Below are positions 24,410 through 36,802 of a DNA stretch of 64,000 nt, in pieces. The notes beneath the pieces were generated by a model. That model was not told where the DNA came from. It was given only the letters and a program-made list of their open reading frames with translations, and searched no databases. The position numbers and the translations under genes are program-made. The stretch spans positions 11,577,587 to 11,641,586 of the forward strand of contig CANTUZ010000002.1 in the NCBI GenBank assembly GCA_947846985.1, given 5' to 3'. Position 1 is the first letter of the stretch. Each line of letters begins with the position of its first letter. The DNA comes from Fratercula arctica. Taxonomy: Eukaryota; Chordata; Aves; Charadriiformes; Alcidae.

Positions 24410-24800
24410 ACGTTACTTGGAGTGGATCAGGGACAGAAAGGACTGGGCACAGGTACCTGAGCTAAAAGCTGACTGCAGAGGTATCTGGGAGCACCAGAAA
24501 TTAAGGGTTTGGGCAAATGCTACCAGAGTAAGATGCCAGAGTGGGAAACAGAGGAAGTGTCAGGAACTGCTGCAGATCTCTCCCTCCCCATCCCCTGGCC
24601 AACAAAGCAGCAGCGGCTGCAGGAGGTACCCCAGGAAAGCAGCCCAGACACTGCCTCAGGTCATGGCTCAGGCACCCAGTGTGCCAGGAGAATGGTGTCT
24701 GCAGAAGGAGGGCACACTGGTTTCTCTCTCGGTGAACACAAGACAACTTAGACTACACAAACCACATTTACAACGTGAAGAAAGGTCATTCCAAATCCTG
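24410..24800. other. GC-richer patch in intron 6, no identified content
   Basis: About 390 bases visibly richer in G and C than the surroundings, with CAG/CTG-rich text, open in several overlapping frames (up to about 128 codons on the plus strand). The hypothetical peptides are rich in Ser, Gln and Pro and resemble no family I know. It could be a decayed repeat or a conserved regulatory block. I do not call a gene. Confidence 0.4.
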
Positions 24801-26689
24801 TAGGAAAAAAAATTTAAAGTCTGTGTCCACACAGCTAATCCTTCTCCCTGCTCCTCAAAAATACAGTGTTTGCATTTAACTTGTTTATTAGATGGTCCCT
24901 GTGATAAGCTGGGCACTGTACTAAGTCTGGAAATTGTTTGAGAGAGCAGTAAATAGCAAAATAATATCAGAGAGTATGCTAACAATTACACAGTGCAGAC
25001 TACCATAAGGCAGTGTTCCATCCTTGTCATGGCCCTGCTTAGTTTGTTAATATAAACATGAACGTTAACAGATGCCCTATACTCATACTGCTCAGCCTGA
25101 GGGTAAAAATGAGACAAAACTTCAGCAGACATCTTTTAGTGTTTAGGCTCACTTCAAAGAAATGTGTGGAAAATCCAGATTTGGTTCATCCCGATGTACT
25201 TCCCCAACACTTTCCAAATAAAAGCAATGATGTTTTATCATTGCATGAACTATGTCACTGTTACAAAAAAGCTCGCTAAATCATCCACAAAACGTTTCCA
25301 AATTCTTACACGTTTTACTAAGATTTCAGTCCACATTCCCTCTATGCAAGCTTACACAGTTTCTCTAGACAGATGAAACAAGCTACATGAATGACACGAG
25401 CAACACTAGAGGTTTTTCCGAGGCCACACATAAACACCCATACAAATCTATCTTTTCAATAGGTTAGCAAAAAGTTATCATAGGACATTTGTTCAAAAGA
25501 ATTGTGTTACAAGAACGTGATTTCATTGAATAAAATTATAACGTACCTTCTAAAGCTGTTCAAGTAAAGAATACACTCCCACCCTCCAAAACTAGATCAA
25601 CTTTTTAGAGTTGCAGACTGCTGAAGAAACCAAGGTGATCAACCTGAGACTGTTTCGAAGTGCCTAAACCCATATACTTGTAATTTATGACCTGGCATAG
25701 TCTGAAACTGTTGAATCTTGACATCATAAGTTTGACTGCTTAATTAGAACATATCCAAGAAATAAAAGCTTCCAATGGAAAATGTACTTCTGAGTAAGAG
25801 ATGGAAACAATTAATTTCCTTAAAGAAGTCTGTGTAGCATAAGGATTTCCACAGTGTTCACATTTTCTATTAAACTCTATTTCTGGTACTTATTAAAAGC
25901 AGTATCAAACTTCAGATCGCTAAAACTGCCTTACACACACATATGCAACATCAAAGAATTTTCCACCAGCAAACGTGCAATGTGAATTATGTTCTCCTTG
26001 ATATTCTTCTAAAGTAAGATTGTTGTACAGACTTTGCAACATCTGTGAACTCTTCTTGATGCATTTGTAGATTAAAAATGAAATTTCATGGAAGTAGTAA
26101 AACCTAGACTAGAATCACTGTCAGATTTTATAAGACTTAATTAAATTAAAAATGTAGGTATTTGTTCCTCATTTTCAGACACTGAAAATTACGTTTGCCA
26201 TCTGTCCTCTGTTCTTCTACCGATGCTGCACCAAGTTATCAACAGAGATGCTAAGAATAATTTTCTTTAATTCTCTTAATTCAAGGGAATTTAAATATAT
26301 CTGCAATGACTACAACGTTATTGAACCCTGCAAGAACACACATCATTTTGGTGCCAGACTCCGTGATACAAATTGATATTGTCTGAGCCAAAAAATCCCT
26401 AGCCACTTTCATTGTCATTTAGGTAGTAAAGAACAGGGAATCCCAGGAAAGATTTCTGAAGTATATCACAGTTGAAATTAAATAAAGAAATCAGTTACTT
26501 CTACAAAAAAGGTGGTAAAACACAGTAGAATCCTATACAAATGCTATAATACCTTGTGAAAGCCATTTCAGTTTGTCCATAATTATATTATTTAATATTA
26601 AAACCTTTTTTAACTACTAAGAAGTATTTTGACTCTTATTAAGTCATGGTGAACCCTTCTAGGTAATGTTCGTTCGAATGCCCAGGATC

Positions 26690-27650
26690 TCACCTTCCAC
26701 AAGACTCTGTAGGTTGGATACAACCTCAAGAGCCCATTTGTGTGAATGGTTCTGGAAGAGCTATACATTGATGTTCTTAAGAGACATCAGTGACAGAGAT
26801 TCACAGTGTCTCCAGGCAGCCTATTGCAGCGCTTAACTATCACTACTATTAAGGCCTTCCCTCGTCCCTCTTGTTCAGCCTGAATCAATTATTTGCTAGT
26901 CTATTTGCCATGGATTTTCAGAATAGATTGTGCATTTCTTTTCTGCAAAAGCCTTTCACGTTTTTGAAGAACATGTTCTCCCCAGTCTTCTCCAAACTAA
27001 ACAATTCCCATTCTTTTGGTCTGTCCTTGAGGGCCAAGTTTATTCTCATCTCCATACTTTGGACACTCTCCAGCTGGTCAGCATCTTTGCTGAAGTGCTG
27101 TACCTATAACTGAAAGCATCTTGAGGGTTATCCTCTTGCTTACACATGCTAGCCTAGCTATATCATTTTCATACCAGCAAGACCTTGTTGGCTCACCTTT
27201 GCTTCACTATTATCCCTGTCCAAACGTGCACTTTGACCTAGCAGATATTCCAATTGAATTACGTGACACCTTCTCCCCCTCCAACTTCTGCTATTGTCAC
27301 AATCATTTTGAATTCCAATTCTATCTCACTCAGTGTTTCATCCATTCTCACAATTGGGTCATCAGTAAATGTAATGGAAATTGCCCACCTGCTATCTAGG
27401 ATAAAAATTTCAGTCATCATAGCGGGTAATCTCAATACCCCCATTCTGATTTTAATTTGTGGTAACACCAGCATGGTTTTCAAAACAATCTTGCACAGAC
27501 CTTGTGGAATTTTAACTTAGACCGTGCTCTCCTGCAGACTGTCATGAGAAACAGCAACAAAAGATTTTTTACAAACAACCTAGATGGTATCTCTTGATCT
27601 TCCCTTATCCAGAAGGCATGTAAGGAAAATTTGACAGCTTTGACAAAACA
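26690..27650 (-). mobile_element. Old, diverged CR1 LINE fragment
   Basis: Plus-strand text such as ccagtcttctccaaactaaa and ggacactctccagctggtca, together with tgtcatgagaaacagcaaca, corresponds to the complement of CR1 ORF2. The first is close to the usual cttctccaggctgaacaagc. No long frame survives. It is older than the copies at 11.1 and 14.4 kb. Borders are approximate. The 27.65-kb end is about 200 bp from exon 6. Confidence 0.65.
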
Positions 27651-27854
27651 CACTTTATAATTCCAAAGTAACTATTATTCAACTTGGGTTTTTTATATTC
27701 ATAAAATTTGTCCACTATTTTTCTGGGAAAATTCAACCAAATGGTAATGAATGCCCAAATTCTTTCCTTTTGCTGCTTAATTCTTGCTCCATCGTTTCCT
27801 GACTACTGTCATCAGCACTCTAAGAAGAGCAGAAACAGAGATAAAAGAACTTAC

Positions 27855-27944
27855 AGGTTTCCTAAGGAAAAAAAGGGATAGTGCTCCAATTAAGGGCATG
27901 TCTCCAATTAGTGGTTCCAGGATAACCCTCATAGTGCCATGGAT
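27855..27944 (-). CDS. ESYT2: ESYT2 exon 6: SMP segment
   Basis: This exon has 90 bp, 30 codons, phase 0 at both ends. It encodes IHGTMRVILEPLIGDMPLIG then ALSLFFLRKP. The RVILEPLIGDMP block is a core SMP strand and turn, and the hydrophobic ALSLFFL helps line the lipid-holding groove (family knowledge). Acceptor ccttctacag and donor gtaagt border it. Ile/Leu replacements relative to the mammalian sequence (LIG for LVG, SLFF for SIFF) are conservative. Confidence 0.97.
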
Positions 27945-28761
27945 CTGTAGAAGGGGAGGGAAAAAAAGGCAACGAAACTGACTTTAGTTCAAGTTTGAAA
28001 TAAAATTTATTCACTGGCAATGCTCACACTTCTCATTCATTAAATTGACTATGAAGAATTTTATATATATAAGCTTTACCCGTCATCAAAACCCAAAAAA
28101 TTTAACACAGACACTAAATAGTTGGGCTTACAAATTCGTTACAGTCATCTACATGATGCTGTGTCATACGTTAGTGGTAATTTTGCTAAAAATATGAAGT
28201 AGATTATTTATATAGCTCAATGTAAACAAATGTGGTACGACCCAATATAATGGTGTCCACAGATACTAGAACAAATGTAGGTAGATGCTTATAGGTATGT
28301 CAAGACACACATACACACAAAAAACCATACTCTTTTTCCTCATTAGAGAGAGATCTGCTATCAGAAAGTTAAGGAAATTTCAGAAACAGTATCAGAAGGC
28401 AAGACTACTACTAATAATTGCATCTAACACTGAAATATTAAATAAAATTTTAAACTCCATGTTCCCTTTACAAACCTACCCATCACATGAACATTGGCTT
28501 GATGTGAGATTATCTCCATCTTTTCCAGTAGAAAGTGTTATATATTTAAAACAGCTCTACATCTGAAAGGAATATACCCTTCCACCAAAGTCATGTTACT
28601 GAAATTATTATGCAATATCAATATTGTACAACTGAGGAAAAAAAAATAGTAAGCAACAAAACTACATAATAACTGGCTCTTTCTTATAAACTATTTCATC
28701 AGAAAATAATGGTTCAGTGATGACTCTATATCAAAATCAAAAGCAAAACATTGAATTTCAC
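27945..28761 (-). other. ESYT2: Intron 5
   Basis: An 817-bp AT-rich intron with a weak donor, gtgaaa, after exon 5 and acceptor ccttctacag. No repeat or RNA gene was recognised. Confidence 0.9.
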
Positions 28762-28834
28762 CTGTATACTTTTCACACCAGCTCGGCAGAAGTATCTCTT
28801 GATCTCCAAATCAATTTCACAGTTTCCAACAAAA
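28762..28834 (-). CDS. ESYT2: ESYT2 exon 5: SMP segment
   Basis: This 73-bp exon supplies one base that completes the Ser codon begun in exon 4, then 24 codons: FVGNCEIDLEIKRYFC and RAGVKSIQ. FVGNCEIDLEIKRYFCRAGV is a signature stretch of the E-Syt SMP domain. The acceptor is gttttag before TTTT. The donor gtgaaa lacks the usual +5 G, so it is the weakest donor of the set. Phase and peptide still leave little doubt. Confidence 0.96.
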
Positions 28835-31800
28835 CTAAAACAAAAAAAGAAAGCATACATTTCATTTTTAAGGACTAAATTGCAATACACTGTTAGTTCT
28901 GTTTTGCACTGTCATGACAATATATTTTGTATTTCAGTCTATACACAAAAAATGCATGTTAAAACATTACAACATATAACAAAGTTGATATAGTTAAAAA
29001 AATTACATCTCCTTCAAAACATCACCCCTACTATCAAAATCACTCAAATTAATACAGAGGTATGTTAACATCTCCAGAAGCATACATAAGAGAAAACATG
29101 CAAGTAGCCTTACTTTTGGGAAATAACGGATACAGAATTCACTCCATTTCAGGAAAGCCCTACATAGGTCTCTACATTGGTAGCACATGTATCCAAATCC
29201 ACTCTCATCTAATATAATCATGAGAAGCACTAGACAGAGGTGGTTATTTTACTAAAAATCAAAGTTGTCTGAAATATCAAGAGACTTGCAAAACCAGCCA
29301 TATTTATAAATTCAATAAACTGGGCATGCTGAGCTAGATGATTCACTAAGAGAGGTTTAATCCAAAAACAGTTGAGCCCTTTTCTGAGGAGAGAGAGGAG
29401 ACAGGAAGCAAATTAGAAAACAATATATTAAAAACTATGCAGCTCTTCCCGGAAGTGTTCTTGATTCCCATTTTTGGGGATGCAAGGTCAAGGGCTTAAA
29501 ATTCTGCAGATGTTGCCTTGCATCTCAGAGACAGATTTGTAGAAGACGGTTAAAAAAGACTCATCTATTTTGCTCATGCTACAAGGCTAAAAAGATTATT
29601 TGCACACAACTTGGACTCAGATTTTAGCAGCTGCTTTTCCCAAAGCTCCATGCAGGTAAAGCATGTACCAGCAGAGCTGAGCAGATCTTTTCCCAAAACT
29701 GCTGCTGCTGTGAGCCACATTGGGTCTAAAAATAAACTTATTCTGAGACTTAAAGGATTTAGGAAGAAAGCTTGAGACTCTGACTTAGCAAGGGAATTGG
29801 TCAATGACTCTACAGAATGAGAGCTAAAACCAAAAACCAATGGATTGAACACCAAGCTACAATTAGGGAGAGACTGGCTAGACAAGGAGACTGACTAAGA
29901 AGATACATGCTATAACAAAAGGACAGATGAAATTTGAAGAGCTTTCTGAACAGACTGCCCAGTTAAAGAAAATGGAAGAAGGAACTAAGTGGGAAGGAGA
30001 CAAGGCAGCCTAAACAAAGCCAGACACTGCTGGGAGGGGAGGAAAATTTGTTTCCTCTACAGGGCATCCTCTTCCAGATTCTGCAGCAGACCCCAGGCTT
30101 CCTCCTGTTAGGTTCCTCAGACCTAGCCTGTACAGTGAAAAACTGTTCAGCCATGTTTAGGAATCCAATAGAATCTTATTACAGAAATATCTGTGAAATT
30201 ATGAAGAAAGTGGAGTTGTGCTCCTCATGGGGCCATTTTAGGATCAAGTCAAGATAAAATAAATTACTCCCACAGTAAGAGCAGAAGAGCAGGACCCCTG
30301 CCCACTCCCCCCTGACAACTGATGGCCACAAGGTACTATCAAAAGAAAACGAAGGTGAGAGCTGCTGCATTCAGGATATCCATTATTCAAATCATCTGTA
30401 GCCTCCTGTGCTCTGTGTGTGGTGGTGCTGTCTACAGAATTTCAAGCAAATACAGATCTTATCAATACCTTAAGCAGAAATAAACAATAGTACCAAGACA
30501 TTCTGGTAAACATCCAACACTGGAATTTATTTTGGACTATACAAAAGATATGCAGAATCATTTTGGTACAATGATCAGTTTGGGGAGCTGGAAGACAACA
30601 ACATGACAGGGGTCTATGTGGAAGGAAGGTGACCATTGCTTTCCCTGGAAAGAATGTAATGTGACTGTACAGTTTAAAAATAGGTATATAATTTTTAAAT
30701 ACACAATTTAAAACTATGTAATTTCTATTTTTACCTGCCTAACTATATATAGAGGTAGCAGATATATATATAAATACACATATATAATTGCATAACAACA
30801 TGACACAGAGAAGCAAGGTCAATTAAACCTGCAACTGAAACCTCAATCTTGGCACTTTGTAGCATGAGAACTATTTGTGTTATGAAGACTGGGAAGTAAT
30901 ATGCTCGTTTGAAAATCCATAATAACATGACAAATTGAAGTAAAAATAGTAACAAACTGCATTTGAGGGTAATAAGTCAACAACTTTTAACCTTGTAATA
31001 AAGTTAAACATGGTCTTATCCCCTAGGATATTTGGCTGGGTTCGTTAACAGTCAATGCTGCATAGAAATCCACTGTAATTTAACATGCAACTTGAAGGCA
31101 CATTTAGTAATCGAATTCTATACATTCAGATCATAATATCCCAGAAATATTTATGACCCCTGTAATGTACAGATCACTGAGATAGATTACAGTTTAATGA
31201 GGACAGTCTTGTAAGAATATAACAGCAGCTGTACTGAATCAGATGAGAAGTACGGTATACTCTATGTGGTCATTGTAGCCAGTAGAAGATACCCAGAAGA
31301 AAAATAAACAAGAAAATGAATAGGAAAGCATATTTCCCAGATTACAGTGATCTGTGGTTCTGCACTGTGGACTATCTTCATTATTTTTTAGGTCTTTATA
31401 AGGTCTTTTGACCCCATTTTTACATATGTCTTCTGCCAGTACAATGGTAGCGCGTTTCGCCATTCATGTATGCCACATGAAAAAAAAAAATTAAACATTT
31501 CCACATGTTCAAATCTGCAACCCAAACCCCTTCTTTTAGTGCCTCTATTTTTTGTCATGAGAAGGTAAAAAAATTCAGTTATACACTATTAGCAAGCATT
31601 TCCTCAATCTCAGTCTTTCTTAGCTTTTTTACTACAGTTCACATGTGATTTGACAGAGCTTATCTTGTTTTCTATTGATTCATAACGTTTAATTTTCCCC
31701 AAGTGTTTGCTATTAGTGTCAAGCACTTCAGCAAATGTAATTTTTCTATTTATTAACAATTTATTTAGATTTTATCTTCATTTGCTCAAGTAGTTAAAAT

Positions 31801-34697
31801 TTTTCCCTCCCACATCTTTGTCACCAGAAACTAGACTTTTACATTGTAACAGGTATTTTGACAATTTTTTTAACATAAAGCTCACAGTAAGTAAGAGAAA
31901 GGTAAAGCATCCCCTTTCCAAACACGGTACTGAAATTTAATCTTTAAATACATTTTCCAGTGACTGCTTCGTGGATTAGCTAGTCAAGCTGCTTACACGA
32001 GTAAAGTTCTTAATTGGATCCTGAGCAATGCATAGGACCTGTTTCAAAAGGTTCTGAAAAAATCACTCTGAAGCAATGATCATAATGCACTCAATATCCT
32101 TGCAGAAACAATAGGAACTAAACCAAAACACACTCTTTTTGCAATTAAACTTAAAAGCAAAAGCCAAGAAAACTCAAGGAAGCTGCAAAAAATACTAAAG
32201 AAGTGTTTTGGAGACACATTGAAACAACTTAAATGTACTCTATGGAAGATCCAAACCCCAATGCAAACAACTAACAGTAGTAAGGTCTAAAGGAAGTCAC
32301 AGTGGTGAAACAGCAGGATAAAAGATTACTAAAAGGATTAATGTACTTTAAAAAAAAAAAAAAAATAGTAAATCTCTCCTTCCCTCCTCCCTGCCATGCC
32401 CCCCACAGGGCTCGGCTTCATACAGCTACTCTTATGAATGCTTAGACAGATTGTTTTCCTTCTCAAGTGTATTTAGGGAATAAAGGGATTATAGAAAGCT
32501 CCTAACTTTAAACTTAAAAATAAATTAAAATTAGAACACACTAATTTAACTGGAGATTAAAATCTACAGGGATAAATACTGGAAAGGGCAGACTTTTCTC
32601 CAGCAGTAAGACTGCTCTTTATAATCTTGCAAAACTGAACTAAAGTTGATTCCTTAAGAAATAGTTTAGGGTTGGTATCTGTACATCACTCTGTATCTAA
32701 ACACGCCAAGAACATTTAATACAGAGACTCTTATTCTTCCTTCCTGTTACTACTGACACAATCCCAGTGATGGGCACTTAGAGAACATACAATAACAACA
32801 AAAATCAGAGAGTAACACTTGACACCAGGGTGCCACCGGTCTTAAACTTGCATAAGACTTTGAAAAAGGGCCCCTTCCCAATGAGGTGGTGTCAAAGACA
32901 AGTCTTAAATATGAAACAGGACTTCCTTCGATGGTGGCTTTGTCTAAGCCTCAATTGCTAGAAGTGCTGACAGTCACTCCATAGCTCTCCTGTTTGCATT
33001 TTCTTCCTGGAAGACTATACCACCAGGAGCAGCGGGTAAATGGGCACCTAGCTGACTCAGCACTATTGCTGTTATTTAAACCACTTCAAGGAATTTATTT
33101 CAGCCTTTTGGACTGTATTCTAGTCCAGCTGTTACCACTTCTCTAAGTAGGTTGCAATGTAGTGCAATGAAACATATGGGTAAAGATTTCCTTCACATCT
33201 AGATAATAGGACATTGTTCCTGAAAATTTTGTACAAGCCTATAGTCCTTTTTACATTTATCTGTCCCAACCTGATTGATGAAGGTGAGCAGGAGAAGAAC
33301 AAAGAAACACTGGATTTACCCTCTCCTCCTGTGGGAATAATTCTGCTTTAAAAGGGAAGAAGTGATCTTGGGAGACTTGGCCCCTCAAATGTCTCAAAAA
33401 TAGCTTCTCAAAAACAATTTCTTTGCACTGTGTCCATAGTGGTCAGACAAATTTGTTTTCCTGAGCGCTTAAGTCTGAAGAGGTGAGGCTGTTCTCACAG
33501 CTTCTATCAAAAGTGGCAACAAAGGGAAAAGTAAAGGAAATTTTTCCATTAGGGCTAACAGTATCCATCTAGTAAAACAAGCTCTCAAGAGACAATCCCT
33601 GCTGTATTCTGTCCAGCAACACCAACCCCTGATTTGGATAGCTGTCTTTTTGCTACAGAAAAAGTGATTCAATTCAATAAAGAGTGGGCCCTGCTCATAG
33701 ATGTAGCCCTCACCCCCCTCTGAAACCCAGGAAAGGATGAAGCAGCATCTTCTCTTAGCACTCTGCATCCCAGCTTTGACACAGCAGCAGAGTCTTCAAC
33801 GTAGCTGAGATTTAGATAAATAATCCAAAATTAAGAAAAACCAAGTTCAAACTTTGGAAGTGACTCTGAAAAAGAAAAGCTGAGAGGCCCAATTACCCTT
33901 CTGGTTAATTCCGGGGAAGCAGCAAGAAACCCAGGAGGCTGCTCTTTACTGGATGGTCAGTGACTGACAGATCTGGCCTTTCCACAAGCTATAAACAGGC
34001 AGAAGTAGTCACTGTAACACATATCTAGGATGGTCAAATATAAAAACATTGCTGGGTTCACTGACTGAACTTTCAAAAAAACTCTGTAACTGCAGATTGT
34101 GTTGAGAAAGACTTTGGCAAACGTTGGCTAGATCTATTTATAAACCTATATAAAAGGGTCATGATGAAAGGGCAAAGAAACCTGAAACAGCGGAGCACAG
34201 TCGCTCTGGCATTATATAATATATAGATTTACTTCTGTTAGTGGTATGAGCGCAAGTACTTCAGTAGCTATCATTCTCTTTCTCTAATACTGTTACTTAG
34301 ATGTTTTGTTTTTTTTTTATAAACACAGAGAACAGTAAAAAAAGAAAAAACCAAACATCTTGTATCCTACATTTTAGACCAGACTAAACTTCATGGCAAA
34401 GTTTTAAAACATTAGGGAAAAAAAATAAAATCAAAGATAGTGCTTTAGCTCTGGAAAGTATTTTTTTATTTACTAACATTACTTTAATGATGCAGTCACA
34501 CTGAGTTGATACACTATTTCCCTCAGATAAATGCTATTTACAACATGCAGTTCCTTCCTCCATTTATACACAATTAGAACTAACTACATTTGCGTAATGG
34601 AGCAATTTTTCTCCTTTTAGGCCAACATAACTGCTAAATCAAAGCAAGCACATATTATAAAGCATGGGCACCATCGTAATCCAATAATTAAGTTTAC
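28835..34697 (-). other. ESYT2: Intron 4
   Basis: A 5863-bp intron with donor gtaaac and acceptor gttttag. It holds an A16 run (32350-32365). The regions 29.3-30.4 kb and 33.2-34.0 kb are slightly GC-richer, but no element or exon was recognised there. Confidence 0.9.
32350..32365. repeat. A16 homopolymer
   Basis: Sixteen consecutive A on the plus strand in intron 4. Confidence 0.9.
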
Positions 34698-34774
34698 CTG
34701 ATTTGAAGATCCAAAATGATCTGCCTTTTGTCCACATTTTCAGTGTATACTTTTACACCATTTATCCGCAGAGG
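34698..34774 (-). CDS. ESYT2: ESYT2 exon 4: SMP segment
   Basis: This exon has 77 bp: 25 codons plus AG, with Ser completed in exon 5. It encodes PLRINGVKVYTENVDKRQ then IILDLQI(S). The PLRINGVKVYT and VDKRQIILDLQ motifs are the early beta strands of the SMP barrel and are essentially unchanged from other vertebrate E-Syt2 proteins. Acceptor cattgtttcag and donor gtaaac flank it. It joins exon 3 (ending DIGHQ) in phase 0. Confidence 0.97.
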
Positions 34775-35294
34775 CTGAAACAATGAAGCAAGTAAAAGTT
34801 GGATCCTTCTACTTAACTATACCATATTGAACTCTTAGCTTCTAAATAAAGGTGAACATACGCACATTCATGCCTGAAGTTAAGAATTCACTATAAGTAT
34901 TATTAAAAGGTGTGAAGCAAAGCTCTCAATTTAGCTCAAAATGTTATTTCAAGGGTAAGAATTACCTTGCTAGGAACCACTCAACCATAACCCTTCTGGT
35001 AATTATCCTGGGTTTAGACCACTAGATTTCAAGATTTACCAAAGATTTAATATCAAGCTTTCCCTCTCCACCCAACAAACATCTCATTTCCCTGTACTGT
35101 TATATGTCCAATACTCCCAGACAAAGCTTTCTTTTCTGTGCAGCTAAAACAACATACTAAATTTAACTCACAAAAATGTAGTTGCCATAAGTGCAACTTA
35201 GTCGGAATGGATGGAAGATAATCCATAATCCCCACAAAAAGTTGTGTTAACCACTCTGTGTTCTCTCTCTCTAAACCACTGTGCTTGCACTCTC

Positions 35295-35308
35295 CCTCTC
35301 TCTCTCTC
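35295..35308. repeat. (CT)n microsatellite
   Basis: About six CT units preceded by CC, inside a longer CT-rich stretch (35262-35309) in intron 3. Confidence 0.85.
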
Positions 35309-35765
35309 ATACAGAAACAACATGTATCTATCAAACATTCCCAACTCTCAAACACTAGGTGGGAGAGCTGATCAATGACCTTACTTAGCACCACCTCCTG
35401 TCATGCTTTGAGTTTTTCCTTTCTGGAAAAAAACACCATATGTCTATTTAGACCTTTTTAGTAATTTAAGTAAAATGGAAATCTCGCTGCTGTCAGATTC
35501 CCACTGTCTCCAGGGCTGTGCAGCTCACAGGATGCAACTCAAATCAAGGCTGCAATTACAAAGTAAGAACAGCTGTTTCTCATGTTCAAGATAACTCAGT
35601 CCAGCTGCAGAAGCATACAGAGGTGCTGAAGCTAATTTAAACCCCACTCAAAATGAGTACTGCTTTTAGAATGCCTTTAGAATTCCTTTTAGAATGCCAT
35701 TCTACAGTCTGTAATACAGGTGTATAGAGGCCAGGATAGAGCCCTGTGTAAAAGGTTTTACAACT

Positions 35766-35809
35766 AAAAAAAAAAAAAAAAAAACAAAAAAAAACAAAAA
35801 AACCCCACA
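35766..35809. repeat. A-rich tract (A19 with C interruptions)
   Basis: A19 followed by C, A9, C, A7 and a CCCC on the plus strand. It is simple sequence within intron 3. Confidence 0.85.
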
Positions 35810-36473
35810 AAAGGTACAGTAAAGTATAACTAACTGTGATACACATGAAATAGAGTCACAAAGAGAGAAAAATAATTCCCCTCCAACACACCCAAAACCT
35901 AACTTCAGTTTGCATAACCGTAGGGAGGGAGGAGGGAAGATTTGAAGATTTTTTTAAATCTTTACTTAAAATCCCATTTATAAGCAAGAGGAAAACAAAA
36001 GACAAGCTTCATGAAAAAGCTGTCAAGCTACATCTCAACAGAAGTAGAGCTCTGGTTGATGCAGGCAAGAGTAAGTAGTGCCGAACTTATTGCAAGCAGA
36101 GTAACTTACTCTTAGCTTGCACTGGTTAAACAGGCTCTTCTGCAGGCATGACCCCTTCTTTCACGGGACCTAACAGAAGGTAAACACCTATCTGCTCCTT
36201 GATACTATGTTACATGCAGTTCTTTAGAAAGCTGAGCCAGCAGCCTTGTCATTGGTCTGGGTACATAACATAATTAAAAGTTCATCTGTTACAAGAAAGG
36301 TAATTGCACTTGGGTCATCTCACAAGAAAAGGATAATGGTCCCTGCTCACTGAATGTAAAGCATCACATGAACAGTATTAAAATTGTGTTGCTATGAGCT
36401 CTTCACATGACTAGGAGTTACTCTACTTCTCCCAATCCTCAGGCAAACTTCTGAACCAGAGACCACAGGAAAG

Positions 36474-36494
36474 AAAAAAAAAAAAAAAAAAAAA
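36474..36494. repeat. A21 homopolymer
   Basis: Twenty-one consecutive A on the plus strand, the longest A run in the window, 174 bp downstream (gene sense) of exon 3. Confidence 0.9.
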
Positions 36495-36667
36495 TGAAGC
36501 CTCTACTAAAAAAGCCACACACATTTTTATTTTAATGTTACAGGAGAAATCAGAATCAGGCTTACCACCAAGTGTCACCAATAAATATTTTTGCATAGGT
36601 TTAAACAGATTACATGAAAACAGTATGTAAAACAGAGCCTCTTAGAAAAACTTCAGCAGACACTGAC

Positions 36668-36802
36668 CTGATGACCAATATCAATCTTTGTAAAACTGAA
36701 GGTACTGAGGTGGTTGTTCGCTCCTCTTACTGCTGGTTCTATGGTCTCCCGGAAGAGTTTCTCAATAAATTGACAAATAAAAGGCCACATCTGCTTTACA
36801 GT
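36668..36802 (-). CDS. ESYT2: ESYT2 exon 3: SMP N-terminal helix and strand
   Basis: This exon has 135 bp, 45 codons, phase 0 at both ends. It begins TVKQMWPFICQFIEKLFRET, continues IEPAVRGANNHLSTF and ends SFTKIDIGHQ. The WPFICQFIEKLF amphipathic helix and IEPAVRG are typical of the start of the SMP domain. The acceptor is preceded by an uninterrupted T15 polypyrimidine tract, and the donor is gtcagt. KIDIGHQ replaces the mammalian KVDVGQQ (recalled), all mild changes. Confidence 0.97.

Larger units (their letters stand above)
9681..27854 (-). other. ESYT2: Intron 6
   Basis: An 18174-bp intron with donor gtaagt after exon 6 and acceptor aattcacag before exon 7. It carries the three larger CR1 remnants of the window (11.1-11.7, 14.4-16.3 and about 26.7-27.65 kb), A17-18 runs, a (TAA)6 microsatellite, a T/G-rich tract and a GC-richer patch near 24.4-24.8 kb. 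The remaining stretches (9.7-11.1, 11.75-14.4, 16.3-24.4 and 24.8-26.7 kb) show no gene, RNA or element I can name. Confidence 0.9.
34775..36667 (-). other. ESYT2: Intron 3
   Basis: A 1893-bp intron with donor gtcagt, which has C at +3, and acceptor gtttcag. It contains a CT run, an interrupted poly(A) of about 40 bases and an A21 run, listed separately. Confidence 0.9.

Noticed and set aside
24417..24803. 128-codon plus-strand ORF
   Set aside because: Overlapping frames on both strands are open too, as expected from composition. The peptide is low-complexity, without recognisable similarity.
35766..35809. Poly(A)-like stretch as the tail of a processed pseudogene
   Set aside because: No coding-like sequence or target-site duplication is visible on either side.
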